From Geobacillus subterraneus (GTDB taxonomy: Bacteria > Bacillota > Bacilli > Bacillales > Anoxybacillaceae), in contig NZ_CP014342.1 in the NCBI RefSeq assembly GCF_001618685.1, forward strand, positions 620,001-684,000: a DNA stretch of 64,000 bases, in the 5' to 3' direction. Shown piece after piece: positions 38,177 through 47,741 of this stretch (the first letter of the stretch is position 1; each line of letters starts with the position of its first letter). Under the pieces are notes generated by a model. The model was not told where the DNA came from. It saw only the letters and a list, made by a program, of their open reading frames with translations, and ran no database searches. The position numbers were made by a program, and so were the translations under genes.

Positions 38177-38980
38177 GTGGGAGAAGCGATCGTCATCACT
38201 TCCGGGAAAGGCGGCGTCGGCAAAACGACGACGACCGCGAACCTTGGAACGGCCCTCGCCATTTTAGGGAAGCGGGTGTGCCTTGTCGATACGGACATCG
38301 GGCTGCGCAACCTTGATGTCGTATTGGGGCTTGAAAACCGAATTATTTATGACTTAGTGGATGTCGTCGAAGGGCGCTGTACGGTGCAAAAAGCGCTTGT
38401 CAAAGATAAGCGGTTCGATAACCATTTGTATTTGCTGCCGGCGGCGCAGACGAGCGATAAATCGGCGGTCAATCCGGGGCAGATGAAAGAGCTGGTTGAG
38501 CAGCTGAAGCAGGAATACGATTATGTGCTCATCGACTGCCCGGCCGGCATTGAGCAAGGATACCGCAACGCCGTCGCCGGCGCGGACGAGGCGATCGTCG
38601 TCACGACGCCGGAAGTGTCAGCGGTTCGCGATGCCGACCGCATCATCGGCCTGCTTGAAGCGGAAGAGCACGTCAAGCCGCCGCGCCTCATCATCAACCG
38701 CATCCGCAGCCATATGGTGAAAAGCGGCGATATGCTCGATGTCGATGAAATTGTCATGCATTTATCGATCGAACTGCTCGGTATTATCGCCGATGATGAA
38801 AACGTGATCAAGGCGTCCAACCGCGGCGAGCCGATCGTCCTTGACCCGAACAGCAAAGCGTCGATCGCCTACCGCAACATCGCCCGCCGCATCCTCGGCG
38901 AGTCGGTGCCGCTGCCGCCGCTTGAGGAAGAAGAGAAAGGATTGTTCTCGAAGATTCGAAAAATATTTAGTTTAAAGTAG
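38177..38980 (+). CDS. minD: Septum site-determining protein MinD
   Basis: MinD is the membrane-bound ATPase that recruits MinC. The product is 267 residues. The deviant Walker A (SGKGGVGKTTTTANLG) is near the N-terminus and DTDIGLRNLDVVLG follows. The C-terminus FSKIRKIFSLK is the amphipathic membrane-targeting helix. The GTG start follows AAAGGAGAATG. It is the last gene of the mre-min run and is followed by a terminator. Confidence 0.97.
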   Translation: MGEAIVITSGKGGVGKTTTTANLGTALAILGKRVCLVDTDIGLRNLDVVLGLENRIIYDLVDVVEGRCTVQKALVKDKRFDNHLYLLPAAQTSDKSAVNPGQMKELVEQLKQEYDYVLIDCPAGIEQGYRNAVAGADEAIVVTTPEVSAVRDADRIIGLLEAEEHVKPPRLIINRIRSHMVKSGDMLDVDEIVMHLSIELLGIIADDENVIKASNRGEPIVLDPNSKASIAYRNIARRILGESVPLPPLEEEEKGLFSKIRKIFSLK

Positions 38981-38988
38981 GGGAATGG

Positions 38989-39018
38989 GGGCAATTCCGT
39001 GGGGAAATTGCCCTTTTT
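38989..39018 (+). terminator. Terminator after minD
   Basis: GGGCAATT (38989-38996) pairs with AATTGCCC (39006-39013), followed by five T. Confidence 0.85.
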
Positions 39019-39088
39019 GTTTTGTCCATCGCTTGCAGAAGTGCGGCCGGCGGGCAGGCGCTGACATAACAGGATCCGGAGGGACAAG

Positions 39089-39116
39089 GAGACCGTGGGG
39101 ACTCGGTCTCTTTTTT
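39089..39116 (+). terminator. Second hairpin with T-run between minD and spoIVFA
   Basis: GAGACC (39089-39094) pairs with GGTCTC (39105-39110), followed by six T. Only about 70 bases separate it from the minD terminator and no gene is evident between them. It may back up the first terminator or end a short RNA. The rest of the 38,981-39,306 gap holds the spoIVFA promoter and nothing else recognised. Confidence 0.6.
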
Positions 39117-39241
39117 ATTGATCGCAGGGCTGACGGAAACGTTGTCTTTGGAAAATGGTTCAAAACCGGCGTCCTCCTTTGACGACAACGGGCCTGCGGC
39201 TATAGCGATCGGCTCGACAGGACGCGGCAAAAAACGCTTGC

Positions 39242-39270
39242 TCATATTCAATGAGGTTGTCTCATAAATT
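39242..39270 (+). promoter_or_regulatory. Sigma-E promoter of spoIVFA-spoIVFB
   Basis: TCATATT (39242-39248) matches the sigma-E -35 consensus KMATATT at all seven places. CATAAATT (39263-39270), 14 bases on, matches the -10 CATACAnT at all but one. The spoIVF operon is sigma-E-dependent in Bacillus subtilis. Confidence 0.75.
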
Positions 39271-39306
39271 AGTACAAACGTCGTTAGAAAGGTGGAGGGG
39301 GGACGT

Positions 39307-40074
39307 ATGGACCGACGCGTTCGGGAAATGAAAAAACGGATCGAAAGGCGGCGAAAAGAGCGCCAATATCGGTCAAACAAGCGAAAGGAGCCGGAGTGGG
39401 GGATAGCGGACGAGGAGCGGTACGGGCTGCCGGTCGTCACGTATGACCGCTATTCGTTTGAATCAGAGTCCCATCCGCTGTTTCGCAAAGAGTGGTTTCT
39501 CTTCAAAACGCTCATCGCCGCCTGCCTCGTGTTAGTGACCGCCATTTTGTTCAAACATCCGTCCGCTTCGCTTGAGCCGGCACGGCAGTTTGTCGCGCGG
39601 ACGATGGAAACGGAATTTCAGTTTGCAGCTGTCTCGGCTTGGTATGAAAAGACGTTCGGCGAACCGCTCGCCTTTTTTGCGCCGAAAAAAGAGACAAAAA
39701 CGGAAACAGCGTCCTCATACGCGGTGCCGGTTTCCGGCCGAGTGCTCGAAAGCTTTGACGAAAATGGCCAAGGGGTGATGATCGAAACCGTGAGCGAGGC
39801 GAAAGTCGAAGCAATGAAAGAAGGGATCGTTACGTTTGCCGGCACGAAAGAGAAGCTCGGAAAAACGGTCATCATTCAGCACGCGGACGGCAGTGAAACG
39901 TGGTATGGCCATTTAAGTACCATTTCTGTCAAACTGTACGATTTTATCGAAATGGGGAAAGAAGTCGGCACCGCCCAGGCGAGTGACAAAGATAAACAGA
40001 AAGGACTGTTTTATTTTGCCATTAAGCAAGGGGATAAATTTATCGATCCGATCCAGGTGATTTCCTTTGAATAA
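39307..40074 (+). CDS. spoIVFA: Stage IV sporulation protein FA, regulator of the SpoIVFB protease
   Basis: SpoIVFA holds the pro-sigma-K protease SpoIVFB in check in the outer forespore membrane until SpoIVB cuts it. The product is 255 residues. A highly basic N-terminus (DRRVREMKKRIERRRKER) precedes a membrane helix at about 65-83. The C-terminal half is an M23/LytM-like domain (VIIQHADGSETWYGHLSTIS), but the usual HLHFE end reads LFYFAI, so it is probably inactive as a peptidase. The ATG at 39307 follows AAAGGTGGAGGGGGG. It overlaps spoIVFB by eight bases. Confidence 0.93.
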   Translation: MDRRVREMKKRIERRRKERQYRSNKRKEPEWGIADEERYGLPVVTYDRYSFESESHPLFRKEWFLFKTLIAACLVLVTAILFKHPSASLEPARQFVARTMETEFQFAAVSAWYEKTFGEPLAFFAPKKETKTETASSYAVPVSGRVLESFDENGQGVMIETVSEAKVEAMKEGIVTFAGTKEKLGKTVIIQHADGSETWYGHLSTISVKLYDFIEMGKEVGTAQASDKDKQKGLFYFAIKQGDKFIDPIQVISFE

Positions 40075-40927
40075 GTATCTCGGGCTGCTTGGAAAGTTGC
40101 ACGTTCATCCGTTGCTATGGCTGATCGGCGGCATGGCGGTATTGACCGCCCATTTTAAGCAGCTTTGTTTGCTGTTTTTCATCGTGCTCATTCATGAGCT
40201 TGGCCATGCGGCGGCAGCGGCGTTTTTTTCCTGGCGGGTGAAGCGGATTTTGCTGCTGCCGTTCGGCGGAGTGGCAGAAGTGGAGGAACATGGAAACCGC
40301 CCGTTCCGTGAAGAGTGGATCGTGACGCTCGCCGGGCCGGCGCAGCATCTTTGGCTGACGGCGGCGGGGTTTTTTTTATGGGAGGCCGGCTGGATGGATG
40401 ACGGAAGTTGGGAGCTGTTTTTCCGTTATAACGCGGCTCTGTTTAGTTTAAACTTGCTGCCGATCTGGCCGCTTGACGGTGGCAAGCTGCTGTTTTTGCT
40501 TTTGTCGTACCGCCGCCCGTTCGGCGAGGCGCACCGGAACATGGTTGCCATATCAGCGGCTGTGCTGGCGGTCAGCATCGTCCTTTTGCTTGCATTCGCA
40601 CCGCGCCAGCTTGATTTATGGGCGATCGCCGCCTTTTTAGCGCATGCGCTTTGGCAAGAGAAGAAACAGCATCCATATGTGGTCATGCGCTTTTTGCTTG
40701 AACGGTATTACGGGAAAAAGGGCGATTACGCAAGGCTGCAGACGATTACCGTTCCGGCGGATGAGCGCATCTCCGCCGTGCTGCAGCGCTTTTACCGCGG
40801 GCAAAAACATGCGATCGTCGTCGTACGCGACGGCCGCGAACGGACGACACTTGATGAAAACGAGCTGCTGCACGCGTTTTTTGCCGAAAAGCGGACCGAT
40901 GCGCCGCTTGGCGCACTCATTTATTGA
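40067..40927 (+). CDS. spoIVFB: Stage IV sporulation protein FB, intramembrane pro-sigma-K protease
   Basis: SpoIVFB is a site-2 type intramembrane metalloprotease that activates sigma-K in the mother cell. The product is 286 residues. The zinc motif H43-E-L-G-H47 lies in the second membrane segment, and the third ligand is D137 in LPIWPLDGGK. The C-terminal cytoplasmic part (about 200-286) resembles the CBS-like domain that senses ATP. The TTG start follows AGGTGA and overlaps spoIVFA, a sign of coupled synthesis of protease and inhibitor. Confidence 0.95.
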   Translation: MNKYLGLLGKLHVHPLLWLIGGMAVLTAHFKQLCLLFFIVLIHELGHAAAAAFFSWRVKRILLLPFGGVAEVEEHGNRPFREEWIVTLAGPAQHLWLTAAGFFLWEAGWMDDGSWELFFRYNAALFSLNLLPIWPLDGGKLLFLLLSYRRPFGEAHRNMVAISAAVLAVSIVLLLAFAPRQLDLWAIAAFLAHALWQEKKQHPYVVMRFLLERYYGKKGDYARLQTITVPADERISAVLQRFYRGQKHAIVVVRDGRERTTLDENELLHAFFAEKRTDAPLGALIY

Positions 40928-40983
40928 TGACGGCTGGCCGTTCGAACCGTTTCATTGTGTCCCACGGTGGGGGAAGATGACGG

Positions 40984-41012
40984 TTGACGGCTGGCTGTTT
41001 CTATGTTACGAT
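40984..41012 (+). promoter_or_regulatory. Sigma-A promoter of rplU-prp-rpmA
   Basis: TTGACG (40984-40989) and TACGAT (41007-41012) are spaced by exactly 17 bases. Confidence 0.75.
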
Positions 41013-41017
41013 AGATG

Positions 41018-41170
41018 ACGTTGTAGACTTTTTGTCCCTTAACGGGGCAAAAGAGGGCGGCTGTCGCAAAAGGACGCACCCGTACTACAACCGCTCAGCG
41101 CGGGTTGTGAAGTGTTCCGACTGGAACCGCCTTGACGCTGGCGAGTCTGAGTCCATGAAGGAGGTGCGAG
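41018..41170 (+). promoter_or_regulatory. Structured leader of rplU (ribosomal protein L21 leader type)
   Basis: The ~150-base leader contains several short complementary blocks (such as GTCCCTTAACGGGGC and ACAACCGC...GCGGGTTGT). Its position directly before rplU matches the conserved L21 leader of Bacillales, thought to bind L21 for autogenous control. The fold was judged by eye only. Confidence 0.65.
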
Positions 41171-41172
41171 GC

Positions 41173-41481
41173 ATGTACGCAATCATTGAAACTGGCGGCA
41201 AACAATTGAAAGTAGAAGAAGGCCAAGAAATTTACATCGAAAAACTGGATGCCAATGAAGGCGATACGGTGACGTTTGACAAAGTGCTGTTCGTCGGCGG
41301 GGAAACGGTAAAAATCGGAAACCCGACGATCGAAGGTGCAACGGTCACGGCGAAAGTGCAAAAGCACGGCCGACAAAAGAAAATCATCGTCTTCAAATAT
41401 AAAGCGAAAAAGAACTATCGCCGCAAACAAGGCCACCGTCAGCCGTACACGAAAGTTGTCATCGAAAAAATCAACGCGTAA
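41173..41481 (+). CDS. rplU: 50S ribosomal protein L21
   Basis: L21 binds 23S rRNA in the large subunit. The product is 102 residues, opening [18 protein letters not shown] and ending with the RNA-binding basic stretch [19 protein letters not shown]. The ATG follows AAGGAGGTG. It is the first gene of rplU-prp-rpmA. Confidence 0.98.
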   Translation: MYAIIETGGKQLKVEEGQEIYIEKLDANEGDTVTFDKVLFVGGETVKIGNPTIEGATVTAKVQKHGRQKKIIVFKYKAKKNYRRKQGHRQPYTKVVIEKINA

Positions 41482-41484
41482 GCG

Positions 41485-41817
41485 ATGATCCGCATTACGA
41501 TTGAGCGAGAAGCGGACGGCCGCATTCGCGCATTCACGATGGACGGGCACGCCGAGTTTGCCAAGCGCGGGCAAGATATCGTCTGCGCCGGCGCTTCGGC
41601 CGTTTCGTTCGGCACCATCAATGCCATCGAAGCGCTTGCCGGCGTTCGCCCGCACGTTTCGCTCGGCCAAGACGGAGGCTATCTTCGCTGTGAGCTTCCG
41701 AAGCTGGAAGAAGCAGCGACGGCAGAGAAAGTGCAATTGTTGTTGGAAGCGATGGTCGTCTCGCTAAAGACGATCGAACGCGACTACGGGAAGTTCATCC
41801 GCGTGACATCTATCTAG
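41485..41817 (+). CDS. prp: Ribosomal-processing cysteine protease Prp
   Basis: Prp removes the N-terminal extension of ribosomal protein L27 in Firmicutes and related groups. The product is 110 residues. The catalytic pair is visible as His22 (DGHAEFAKRG) and Cys34 (DIVCAGASAVS), at the spacing known for the family. It lies between rplU and rpmA, and L27 here carries the matching cleavage site. It starts three bases after the rplU stop. Confidence 0.94.
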   Translation: MIRITIEREADGRIRAFTMDGHAEFAKRGQDIVCAGASAVSFGTINAIEALAGVRPHVSLGQDGGYLRCELPKLEEAATAEKVQLLLEAMVVSLKTIERDYGKFIRVTSI

Positions 41818-41832
41818 CAGGAGGTGACTACC

Positions 41833-42123
41833 ATGCTGAGACTCGACTTGCAGTTTTTCGCTTCGAAAAAAGGGGTCGGTTCGACGAAAAACGGCCGTGA
41901 CTCGATCGCGAAGCGCCTTGGCGCAAAGCGCGCTGACGGTCAGTTTGTGACGGGCGGCTCCATTTTGTACCGCCAACGCGGAACGAAAGTTCATCCAGGC
42001 TTGAACGTCGGCCGCGGCGGCGATGACACGCTGTACGCGAAAATTGACGGCATCGTCCGCTTCGAGCGGCTCGGCCGTGACCGCAAACGCGTCAGCGTCT
42101 ACCCGGTCAGCCAAGAAGCGTAA
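41833..42123 (+). CDS. rpmA: 50S ribosomal protein L27 with Prp-cleaved N-terminal extension
   Basis: L27 reaches the peptidyl transferase centre. The product is 96 residues. It opens [20 protein letters not shown]. The first nine residues (ending in LDLQFF) are the extension removed by Prp, leaving mature L27 starting ASKKG. The ATG at 41833 follows AGGAGGTGA. A terminator follows directly. Confidence 0.98.
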   Translation: MLRLDLQFFASKKGVGSTKNGRDSIAKRLGAKRADGQFVTGGSILYRQRGTKVHPGLNVGRGGDDTLYAKIDGIVRFERLGRDRKRVSVYPVSQEA

Positions 42124-42137
42124 CTTGTTTCAAAGAA

Positions 42138-42169
42138 AAAACTCTAACCACGTCGGTTAGAGTTTTTTC
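42138..42169 (+). terminator. Terminator after rpmA
   Basis: AAAACTCTAACC (42138-42149) pairs perfectly with GGTTAGAGTTTT (42155-42166), followed by more T. Confidence 0.9.
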
Positions 42170-42302
42170 TTTTTGCTCTTGAAAAATCGTTCCCGTTTGT
42201 TGTCAGAAAATGCTATAGTAAAAGTAAATGTCCTCTCGACGAAGGGGAAGATGAAGAAAAGGCGGTGCGGGCCATCGCACCGCACGAATAGGGGAGCAGT
42301 GA

Positions 42303-42863
42303 ATGGATAAGCGATGGACGGTCGTTGAAGTGATGCGCCATGCCCGCCATGACTGGCTGAACAAAATTCAGCTCATTAAAGGTCATTTGGCGCTCAATAA
42401 AATCGAGCGGGTGCAAGAGATCATCAATGGCATTATCGGCGAGATGCAGCAGGAAACCCGGCTGACGAACTTGAAGGCCGAGCGGTTCGCCGAACTGGTC
42501 ATGACCTACAACTGGGAGCCGCGCCCGATTTTTCTTGAGTATGAAGTCACAGGCGGCGAAGCGGATTTGTCAATGTATGACGAACGATTGACCGAATGGT
42601 GCTGCGGCTTTCTTCACCTGCTGGAGATGCAGGCCGACAGACAGACAGAAAACCATGTATGTTTGTCGATCGAGCTGTCTTACGGGCGGGCATCGCTGTT
42701 TTTTGATTATCGCGGCGCGTGGCAGGACGGTGAGGCCGTCCGCGCTTGGCTGGAACGCTGCGAGCCGGCGCCGCCGCTTCGTCTTGTATCGTTTGCCGTC
42801 GGCACCGAAGAGTTGACCGTGGAGCTCGAGCTGCTGTTCCGCCCCGGCGGGCCTTATTCTTAA
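42303..42863 (+). CDS. spo0B: Sporulation initiation phosphotransferase Spo0B
   Basis: Spo0B passes phosphate from Spo0F to Spo0A in the sporulation phosphorelay. The product is 186 residues. The helical hairpin carries the phosphorylated histidine, His16, in HARHDWLNKIQLIKGHL. The C-terminal part is a degenerate GHKL-like domain. The ATG follows AGGGGAGCAG. A TATAGT box lies upstream at 42214-42219. obg follows from its own promoter. Confidence 0.93.
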   Translation: MDKRWTVVEVMRHARHDWLNKIQLIKGHLALNKIERVQEIINGIIGEMQQETRLTNLKAERFAELVMTYNWEPRPIFLEYEVTGGEADLSMYDERLTEWCCGFLHLLEMQADRQTENHVCLSIELSYGRASLFFDYRGAWQDGEAVRAWLERCEPAPPLRLVSFAVGTEELTVELELLFRPGGPYS

Positions 42864-42871
42864 GCACATAT

Positions 42872-42900
42872 TGACAGCATTGAATCGGCGCTGTATACAA
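42872..42900 (+). promoter_or_regulatory. Strong sigma-A promoter of obg
   Basis: TTGACA (42872-42877) and TATACA (42895-42900) are spaced by 17 bases. Confidence 0.8.
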
Positions 42901-42933
42901 TAATAAGTATTAGTGACACTAATTTCGCCATGA

Positions 42934-44259
<1,326 letters not shown>

Positions 44260-44276
44260 AAGCGGGGGAAGGTGCG

Positions 44277-44720
44277 GTGGAAAAAAAGTTTTATTTAGTG
44301 CGTGAAGACGTCTTGCCGGAAGCGATGAAAAAAGTCGTGCTCGCTAAGCAGCTGCTTGAGCGGAAAAAAGCCGCCTCGGTCGCCGAGGCGGCGCAGCTTG
44401 CGAACATTAGCCGCGGCGTCTTTTATAAATACCGCGATGCCATTTTTCCGTTTCAAGCGGTGACGAAAGAAAATATCGTCACGTTGTTTTTTCATTTGGA
44501 AGACCGCTCAGGCACGTTGTCGCGGCTGCTTGGCGTCGTGGCAGCGGCCGGCTGCAACGTGCTGACGATCCACCAGACGATCCCGCTGCAAGGACGGGCG
44601 AACGTGACACTTTCCGTCAGCACAAACGATATGCATGAAGACATTGATGAACTGTTGACAAAGCTGAGAGGGCTCGAATTTGTCGAAAAAGTTGAAATTG
44701 TTGGTTCAGGAGTGTATTAA
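44277..44720 (+). CDS. pheB: ACT domain protein PheB
   Basis: The product is 147 residues. An N-terminal helical, HTH-like part ([20 protein letters not shown]) is followed by an ACT domain (about 68-142; [20 protein letters not shown]). It lies between obg and pheA as in Bacillus subtilis. A regulatory role in aromatic amino acid metabolism is inferred from the ACT domain and neighbours, and no activity is proven. The GTG start follows GGGGGAAGG. Confidence 0.9.
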   Translation: MEKKFYLVREDVLPEAMKKVVLAKQLLERKKAASVAEAAQLANISRGVFYKYRDAIFPFQAVTKENIVTLFFHLEDRSGTLSRLLGVVAAAGCNVLTIHQTIPLQGRANVTLSVSTNDMHEDIDELLTKLRGLEFVEKVEIVGSGVY

Positions 44721-44738
44721 AGCAAGGGAGAGGCAAAC

Positions 44739-45590
44739 GTGATGAGAATCGGCTATTTAGGACCGAAAGCGACGTTTACCGAAGCGGCGGTTGCGGCGCT
44801 ATTTCCATCAGAGCCGCGCGAGCCGTATGACACGATTCCCGACTGCATCGACGCCGTCGCCGTTGGGGAAATTGCGGCGGCGGTTGTGCCGCTTGAAAAT
44901 GCGTTGGAAGGATCGGTCAATTTAACGCTCGATTATTTGATCCATGAACAGCCGCTGCCGATCATCGGTGAAATTGTCGTCCCGATCGAGCAGCATTTAA
45001 TGGTGCATCCGTACTATGCGCCGCATTGGCGCGAGATTAAAGAAGTGTATTCACATTCGCACGCCATTGCTCAGTGCCGCAAGTTTTTACATACGGTGCT
45101 CAAAGGGGCGAAGCAAGTGCCGATGACGTCAACGAGCGCCGCCGCCAAATTTGTGAGCGAACATCCGCACTTGCCGGTGGCGGCGATTGCCAATCGACTG
45201 GCAGCGAGGGAATACGGTTTGACGATCGTGCAGGAAAACATTCATGATTACGATTACAATCATACGCGCTTTATCGTTGTCAGCCGAAGCGGACAGCCGC
45301 TTTCGCCGGATTCGCCGCTTTATGCCGGCGACAAAACGACCGTTGTCGTCATGCTGCCGCAAGACCAGCCCGGTGCGCTCCACCAAGTGCTGTCGGCGTT
45401 TGCTTGGCGGCGGCTGAACTTGACGAAAATTGAGTCGCGCCCGGCGAAAACGGGGCTCGGCAACTACTTTTTTATCATTGACATCGACGCGCCGATGGAT
45501 GACGTCCTCATCCCAGGGGCGATCGCCGAAATTGAAGCGCTCGGCTGCACAGTGCAGCTGTTGGGCAGTTATCCGTATTATTTTGTCTAA
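44739..45590 (+). CDS. pheA: Prephenate dehydratase
   Basis: PheA converts prephenate to phenylpyruvate for phenylalanine synthesis. The product is 283 residues, or 282 from the ATG at 44742. The catalytic part opens MRIGYLGPKATFTEAAV and holds the NHTRFIVVS motif with the key Thr. The C-terminal ACT domain has GALHQVLSAF and the ESRP motif (KIESRPAK) that binds phenylalanine for feedback control. It is a stand-alone enzyme without chorismate mutase. Confidence 0.96.
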   Translation: MMRIGYLGPKATFTEAAVAALFPSEPREPYDTIPDCIDAVAVGEIAAAVVPLENALEGSVNLTLDYLIHEQPLPIIGEIVVPIEQHLMVHPYYAPHWREIKEVYSHSHAIAQCRKFLHTVLKGAKQVPMTSTSAAAKFVSEHPHLPVAAIANRLAAREYGLTIVQENIHDYDYNHTRFIVVSRSGQPLSPDSPLYAGDKTTVVVMLPQDQPGALHQVLSAFAWRRLNLTKIESRPAKTGLGNYFFIIDIDAPMDDVLIPGAIAEIEALGCTVQLLGSYPYYFV

Positions 45591-45612
45591 AATGAATGGT
45601 GAAAAAACGGAG

Positions 45613-45668
45613 AGAGGGGCTGACCCAAAAGTCCGCCAAAAAGCGGACTTTTGGAGTCAGCCCCTTTT
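45613..45668 (+). terminator. Long imperfect hairpin after pheA, terminator or mobile-element relic
   Basis: AGGGGCTGACCCAAAAGTCCGC and its complement on the other side of a five-base loop (in 45615-45665) form a stem of about 24 pairs with one bulge, ending in five T. It can act as the pheA terminator. The GGGGCTGAC ends look like the ends of IS1182-type or related elements, so it may be a small relic. Confidence 0.75.
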
Positions 45669-45669
45669 T

Positions 45670-45955
45670 CACTGCGATATCGAACTTTGTCATTCTATAA
45701 TCCCGCATTCTGTTTGAAGACAGTCGGCCTTGTTAAGTCAGCCTCTTTCCCATCACTGTGAACCATTTCGCCTGATGGCAGTGTGTCTTTCTCTTAAAGA
45801 AACATCCCTTTTAACCCAGCTGCTTTTTGCTTCGGTCGCTGCTGCATTTCTTTTTTCTTCCTCTCCTGCAGCCTCCTGGTCATGCGGCATGCCCTGTTCG
45901 GCCGCCGTGGGGCGGTTTGCCTTATTTGCAGGACGAGAGTGCGCCGGCAAGGGGG
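45670..45955. other. Intergenic stretch without a convincing gene
   Basis: Between the pheA terminator and the end of niaR lie about 285 bases with no gene that I trust. A second short copy of the hairpin end (GTCAGCCTCTTTC, 45738-45750) is visible. Small frames on both strands lack ribosome sites and family resemblance. Confidence 0.5.
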
Positions 45956-46495
45956 TTAGGCCTCGATTAAAAAGCCTGCTTGTTTTAAGGCACGGCAGGC
46001 AGCATCGAGCTTTTCCGGCGAGTCAGCTTCAAGCGTATGCAAATGCGTCCCATCGGTCAGCTGCAATAAATATGACGATTTTGTCGCCTCAATTTTGGCG
46101 ATAAACTGGTCGACTTCGAGGCGGTTGCTGACCATGACCGAGGCGGTTAAATCCCCATAGACTGGATGTTCGATTTTGACATCTTTTACCGTTACGCCGC
46201 AGTCGACGAGCAAATACAATTCTTCTTTCGTCTGCGCTGGTGTATGGGAGCAGGCGATCGTCCTCGCATACGTTTGCGCCGGTTCAGCCGGCTTTAAATA
46301 CAAGTAGCCTTGGCTTGTCGCGATAATCGGTTCGTTGCGCGCCTTTAACAGCGAAATATCTTGAACGATCACTTGGCGGCTGACGTTCGTTTTCGCCGCC
46401 AACTCCGCCCCGGTGAGCGGCGTCCCGCTTTCTTTCAGCCATTGCAAAATGAGCTGGCGCCGCGTTTCTCCTAAAATTTTCTTTTCTTCTTTCAC
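45956..46495 (-). CDS. niaR: Transcriptional repressor of NAD biosynthesis NiaR (YrxA)
   Basis: NiaR represses NAD synthesis and niacin uptake genes in response to nicotinate. The product is 179 residues. An N-terminal helix-turn-helix (TGAELAAKTNVSRQVIVQD) is followed by the 3H domain with conserved histidines (ACSHTPAQ, IEHPVYGD, THLHTLEA). The GTG at 46495 overlaps the nifS TGA in GTGA and lies ten bases after AAGGAGG, so I prefer it to an ATG at 46504 placed against that site. It is coupled to nifS and divergent from nadB. Confidence 0.93.
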   Translation of the reverse strand: MKEEKKILGETRRQLILQWLKESGTPLTGAELAAKTNVSRQVIVQDISLLKARNEPIIATSQGYLYLKPAEPAQTYARTIACSHTPAQTKEELYLLVDCGVTVKDVKIEHPVYGDLTASVMVSNRLEVDQFIAKIEATKSSYLLQLTDGTHLHTLEADSPEKLDAACRALKQAGFLIEA

Positions 46496-47637
46496 CTTGC
46501 CCATGCCTCCTTTCGTGTTCGGATGAGCCGTTCTAATGCGGAAATCAATTGGTCGATCTCTGCTTCTGTCGTGGCCGCACCAAGCGATACACGGACGAAC
46601 TGCTTCGCCTCCTCTGGCGTTTTGCCGACGGCGAGCATCGTCCGCGACGGTGCCTGCAATCCGACTTGGCAGGCGCTGCCGGTGGAAATGGCGATGCCGG
46701 CGCGGTTGCATTCAAGCATGACGAGCTGTCCTTCAAAACCGGCAACAGACAACCCGACAATATGGGCAAGTCGCCAGCGGGGATGGCCTTCCACAGCAAT
46801 CGGCAGCTGTTTGGCCGCGATGGCGTCAAGCAGCCGGCGGCGCAGCTGTTCAAAGCGTGCCTGTTCACCTTCCATCCGTCCGTAAAGCTGTTTGGCAGCG
46901 GTAATGAAGGCAACGATCCCCGGTACATTGACCGTTCCGGGCCGGAAACCGGATTCGTGTGTCGCCCCCGGAAAAACGGGTTTCCAGTGAAGGTGCGGGT
47001 CGATGTAGACGGCGCCGACGCCTTTGGGGCCGTACACTTTATGGGCGGAAATCGATACGCTGTCAATCGCCATCGCCTTTATGTCTAGCTGTATTTTAGC
47101 AAAAGTTTGCACGCAGTCGCTATGAAAAAGGACGCCGCGCGCCCGCAACAGGCGGCCGATGTCGGCCAGCGGCTGGATGGTGCCGATTTCCGAGTTGGCG
47201 TGCTGGATGGAAGCAAGGATCGTCCGCGGCGTGATGGCCCGTTCCAAATCAGCGAGACGAATGCGTCCGAATCGGTCGACGGGCAAATACGTCACCGTAT
47301 ACCCTTCTGTTTCAAGCTGTTGAAACAAATGATATAGTGAGGCGTGCTCGATTTCGGTGGTAATTAAATGATTCCCTTTATGACGATGGGCGGCAATGAG
47401 CGACCGAATGGCGAGCACATTCGCTTCTGTGCCGCCGCTTGTGAAATAGATCCCTTCCGCTTCCCCGTTGATCATAGCCGCAAGCTCGCGCCGGCATAAT
47501 GTCAGCAGTTGCTTCGCTTTCGTACCGGTGTCGTGCAGGCTGCTTTCATTGCCAAAATAAACGGCCGCTGCCTCGGCATAAGCTGCGATGGCTTCCTCAC
47601 ACATCGGTGTCGTCGCTGCATAGTCCAAATAAATCAT
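46492..47637 (-). CDS. nifS: Cysteine desulfurase of the NAD gene cluster
   Basis: This pyridoxal-phosphate enzyme moves sulphur from cysteine. In this gene context it is thought to supply the Fe-S cluster of quinolinate synthase NadA. The product is 381 residues. It opens MIYLDYAATTPMCEEAI. The PLP lysine lies in SISAHKVYGPKGVGA, and the catalytic cysteine is in STGSACQVG near the C-terminus. The ATG at 47637 follows a GGCGGGGGACT site. An in-frame extension further upstream has no support. Confidence 0.94.
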   Translation of the reverse strand: MIYLDYAATTPMCEEAIAAYAEAAAVYFGNESSLHDTGTKAKQLLTLCRRELAAMINGEAEGIYFTSGGTEANVLAIRSLIAAHRHKGNHLITTEIEHASLYHLFQQLETEGYTVTYLPVDRFGRIRLADLERAITPRTILASIQHANSEIGTIQPLADIGRLLRARGVLFHSDCVQTFAKIQLDIKAMAIDSVSISAHKVYGPKGVGAVYIDPHLHWKPVFPGATHESGFRPGTVNVPGIVAFITAAKQLYGRMEGEQARFEQLRRRLLDAIAAKQLPIAVEGHPRWRLAHIVGLSVAGFEGQLVMLECNRAGIAISTGSACQVGLQAPSRTMLAVGKTPEEAKQFVRVSLGAATTEAEIDQLISALERLIRTRKEAWAR

Positions 47638-47675
47638 AGTCCCCCGCCTTTTCTTTACTTTTTTTGATAAACCCC

Positions 47676-47717
47676 TTGTCATCAGTTTAAATATGTGTAA
47701 ATATAGATGTCAAGACA
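47676..47717. promoter_or_regulatory. Divergent nifS/nadB promoter region with candidate NiaR operator
   Basis: For nadB, TTGTCA (47676-47681) and TAAATA (47698-47703) have a 16-base spacer. The 10-base near-palindrome TGTCAAGACA (47708-47717) is followed by GGTG and includes, on the other strand, a TTGACA that could be the nifS -35. A repressor bound there would block both directions. NiaR is the obvious candidate because its gene lies in the cluster. Confidence 0.5.
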
Positions 47718-47741
47718 GGTGAAAAGAGAGGAGTCCTAAGT

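Noticed and set aside
38985-39182. Small frame between minD and spoIVFA
   Set aside because: It runs through two terminator hairpins and has no ribosome site.
45753-45950. 65-residue minus-strand frame directly after niaR
   Set aside because: It starts at a TTG without a ribosome site and looks like low-complexity Ala/Glu sequence. It could be real but cannot be supported.
45730-46104. Plus-strand frame overlapping the end of niaR
   Set aside because: No ribosome site, no family resemblance, and it overlaps niaR coding sequence.
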